Part shown: positions 7,219 to 8,829 of the stretch, in pieces
Position numbering within the stretch: the stretch's first letter is position 1
How the letters are laid out: each line of letters opens with the position of its first letter
Assembly: GCA_003648225.1 (NCBI GenBank)
Contig: QMOL01000109.1
Span: 1-8,829, forward strand
Length of the DNA: 8,829 nt
DNA from: Chlamydiota bacterium
GTDB taxonomy: Bacteria; Auribacterota; UBA3054; B51-G9
Direction: 5' to 3'
Position numbers and translations under genes: made by a program
Notes under the pieces: model-generated
Told to the model about the DNA's origin: nothing
Seen by the model: the letters and a program-made list of their open reading frames with translations, nothing else
Databases searched by the model: none

Positions 7219-7239
7219 AAATCAACTTTCAAATCTCAA
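7219..7239. repeat. Three-copy heptamer array, minus-strand consensus TTGANNN
   Basis: Read on the minus strand the units are TTGAGAT, TTGAAAG and TTGATTT, each 7 bp. This is a third short-period array in the same glmM-exbB spacer, 10 bp from the octamer array. Part of it (CTTGAGA, then GAAAGTTGA) also matches, with a 3-bp difference in spacing, the sequence around the -35 box of the glmM promoter. Confidence 0.5.
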
Positions 7240-7268
7240 GTTCCGATTCATCAGAGCGATTTTCAAAC

Positions 7269-8627
7269 TTAACACAGTTCTTCTTTTGCAACTTTAGATA
7301 TTTCTTTCAATGCCTTTGCGATTTTAGAATGTTCATCACCTTCTATAAGTAATCTGAGTTTGTTTTCAGTTCCGGAATAGCGAATAATAATTCTTCCTTT
7401 ATCTCCGAGTTTTTCTTCGATTTTTTTCTTAGTCTCCTGAATTTTCACACATTTTTCGAGAGGAATTTTTTCTTTTACAAAGATGTTTTCACTTACTGAC
7501 GGATATTTCTGAATATTTTTTATTAATCTGCCTAAAGAAACACCCCGCTGACGCATAACAGCAAGCACCTGTAGCGCGGCCATCATACCATCACCGGTAG
7601 TATTAATTTCGTGTACAATAATATGACCACAAGATTCACCGCCGAGTTCGGCGCCATTTTCTTTCATTGAATAAATCACATTTCTATCACCGACATCGCA
7701 GCGAATTACTTTAATACCTTTGCTTTTAAGATATTTTTCAATGCCAAGATTTCCAACAAGAGTTGTAACAACAGAGTCATTCGGAAGTTTTCCCTGCCTT
7801 TTCCAGTCTTCAGCAATAATTGCTAAAATTATATCACCGTCAACTTCACGCGCACTTTCGTCCGCCATAATAACTCTATCTGCATCGCCGTCAACAGCGA
7901 TGCCCACATCGGCATGGTGTTCGATCACAGCTTTTCTGATTTCTTCAGGATGAATACTCCCGCATTTTTTATTTATATTGGTTCCGTCAGGCTTGTCATT
8001 ATAAACAATAACTTCAGCACCAAGCTCGCGTAAAATGCAGGGAGCAGCTTTATATGCCGCACCATTTGCGCAATCGATAATGATTCTCATGCCATCGAAC
8101 GTCATTCCTTTCGGTACACTTTGTTTTGCGTATTCAACATATCTGCCGAGAGCGTCATCTATGCGATATGCTTTCCCCACGTCGGTTTTAGTAGGTCTGA
8201 TAGAATCGAGTTCACCTGAAGAGATCAGGGATTCCATTTCTTCTTCGATTTTTTTGCTGAGTTTGTATCCATCCGCGCCAAAGAATTTAATTCCATTATC
8301 TTGGTACGCGTTGTGCGATGCGGAAATTACAATTCCCGCATCGGCACGTAAACTTCTTGTAATAAATGAAACACCCGGTGTCGGCAGGGGACCAACGAGG
8401 AGAGTATCAACGCCCATTGAACAAATTCCGGCCACGAGGGCGTTTTCCACCATATAACATGAGAGGCGAGTATCTTTTCCGATAACGATTCTGTGCCGGC
8501 TTTTATCTTTTTTAAATACATGGGCCGCTGCACGTCCGAGTTTCAGAGCTGTTTCGACTGTCATAGGCTCAATATTAGCAATACCTCTTACGCCATCGGT
8601 CCCGAATATTTTTTTTGGTTCAGTCAT
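7269..8627 (-). CDS. glmM: Phosphoglucosamine mutase
   Basis: The 452-residue product converts glucosamine-6-phosphate to glucosamine-1-phosphate, the step before UDP-GlcNAc in peptidoglycan and LPS synthesis, in the cytoplasm. Length is normal for GlmM (about 445-455). The N-terminus has FGTDGVRG (8-15). The active-site loop is GIVISASHNAYQDNGIKFF (98-116), with Ser104 the phosphoserine by alignment to E. coli Ser102. The metal loop is DGDADR (246-251), the sugar-binding loop GGESCGH (329-335), and the phosphate-binding loop RYSGTENKLR (416-425). Deviations from the common pattern are Ala107 where Pro usually follows SHN, and Ser-Cys at 332-333 where Gln-Ser is usual; all catalytic residues are present. 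The FGTDG start and GlmM-type length favour GlmM over phosphomannomutase/phosphoglucomutase. A strong promoter lies 64 bp upstream; no clear Shine-Dalgarno precedes the ATG (GTGTGAAAA). It is the first gene of the cluster in this window. Confidence 0.96.
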   Translation of the reverse strand: MTEPKKIFGTDGVRGIANIEPMTVETALKLGRAAAHVFKKDKSRHRIVIGKDTRLSCYMVENALVAGICSMGVDTLLVGPLPTPGVSFITRSLRADAGIVISASHNAYQDNGIKFFGADGYKLSKKIEEEMESLISSGELDSIRPTKTDVGKAYRIDDALGRYVEYAKQSVPKGMTFDGMRIIIDCANGAAYKAAPCILRELGAEVIVYNDKPDGTNINKKCGSIHPEEIRKAVIEHHADVGIAVDGDADRVIMADESAREVDGDIILAIIAEDWKRQGKLPNDSVVTTLVGNLGIEKYLKSKGIKVIRCDVGDRNVIYSMKENGAELGGESCGHIIVHEINTTGDGMMAALQVLAVMRQRGVSLGRLIKNIQKYPSVSENIFVKEKIPLEKCVKIQETKKKIEEKLGDKGRIIIRYSGTENKLRLLIEGDEHSKIAKALKEISKVAKEELC

Positions 8628-8690
8628 TTTTCACACAGTTGAATTAAAAAATTATAGTTAGTTTGATTTTTTAATAAATTACCATTACGG

Positions 8691-8719
8691 ATTATATCAT
8701 TTTTTCAACTTTCTCTCAA
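8691..8719 (-). promoter_or_regulatory. Sigma70-type promoter of glmM
   Basis: On the minus strand the -35 box TTGAGA (8719-8714), a spacer of exactly 17 bp and a perfect -10 box TATAAT (8696-8691) are seen, with an extended -10 TG one base upstream of the -10 box. The start of transcription would fall near 8684, giving a leader of about 57 nt to the ATG at 8627. No other sequence in the window matches the consensus this well, so this probably drives glmM and possibly the genes after it. Confidence 0.82.
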
Positions 8720-8735
8720 GTAGATAGCAAAAGAC

Positions 8736-8829
8736 TGTGTCAAGTTTATAGAAATGTCACCTTTTACGTTTTTTAGAAATGTCACCTTTTCATTTGTTTT
8801 TTTTTCTTTTTGGGTATGGTCTGAATTTC
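8736..8829. mobile_element. Possible insertion-sequence end, running off the right edge
   Basis: The stretch begins TGTGTCAAGTTTATAG and holds two copies of a 21-bp repeat 25 bp apart, followed by a T-rich run (8797-8811). A TG terminus with internal repeats of part of the end sequence is the arrangement known for some insertion sequences such as the IS21 and IS481 groups, where they are transposase-binding sites. No transposase gene, opposite end or target duplication is in the window, so the family and even the class remain uncertain. A regulator-binding region upstream of the glmM promoter is the alternative. Confidence 0.45.
8745..8790. repeat. Two 21-bp direct repeats, 25-bp period
   Basis: Copies at 8745-8765 and 8770-8790 differ at one base; the shared core is TAGAAATGTCACCTTTT (17 bp identical). 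They lie 26-71 bp upstream of the -35 box of the glmM promoter. They are either sub-terminal repeats of a mobile element or paired protein-binding sites. Confidence 0.9.

Noticed and set aside
7140..7239. CRISPR array
   Set aside because: Units are 7-8 bp with no unique spacers of 25-40 bp, and no cas gene is nearby.
7210..7268. Terminator after glmM
   Set aside because: No GC-rich stem followed by a T tract was seen on the minus strand, so glmM may be co-transcribed with exbB.
8651..8656. Second TATAAT on the minus strand, nearer to glmM
   Set aside because: At 17 bp spacing the -35 position reads ATTTAT, a poor match, and there is no extended -10 TG. In this AT-rich stretch a chance match is likely.

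Overview
The window is an AT-rich bacterial segment in which every recognisable gene lies on the minus strand, so transcription runs from high to low coordinates. An RND efflux pump with a lipoprotein adaptor and an ExbB/ExbD-type motor show a diderm (Gram-negative) cell. The lineage cannot be fixed from sequence alone. The mix of intergenic 7-8 bp tandem arrays and mostly poor Shine-Dalgarno sequences would fit an uncultured PVC-type or similar phylum, but that is a guess.

Layout in transcription order. (1) Right edge, 8736-8829: two near-identical 21-bp direct repeats, probably one end of an insertion sequence that continues outside the window. (2) A strong sigma70-type promoter (8691-8719) drives glmM (7269-8627), phosphoglucosamine mutase. 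(3) A 133-bp spacer is largely filled with three kinds of 7-8 bp tandem repeat. (4) exbB/tolQ-like (6509-7135), exbD/tolR-like (6076-6516) and a GT4-type glycosyltransferase (4847-6076) follow, with each stop overlapping the next start. (5) A 109-bp spacer holds a small hairpin and a good ribosome binding site. (6) A membrane-fusion (adaptor) lipoprotein gene (3592-4737) and an HAE1-type RND transporter gene (430-3555) form an efflux pair, separated by 36 bp that contain four heptamer repeats. (7) A 141-bp spacer has two hairpins and another degenerate array. (8) The first 96 codons of an unrecognised exported protein (288 to 1) run off the left edge.

Functionally this is a cell-envelope cluster. 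GlmM makes glucosamine-1-phosphate for peptidoglycan and LPS. The ExbBD-like motor uses proton-motive force to act across the periplasm. The glycosyltransferase probably builds a surface glycan. The RND pump exports compounds; no outer-membrane TolC-type channel is encoded here. The genes are ordinary families. The most unusual content is non-coding: short-period tandem arrays sit directly in front of exbB and the RND gene, where a ribosome binding site would be expected, a different degenerate array lies slightly further upstream of the partial gene, and a repeated end sequence lies just upstream of the glmM promoter. No clearly new multi-gene system was found. No gene-free stretch exceeds 300 bases.
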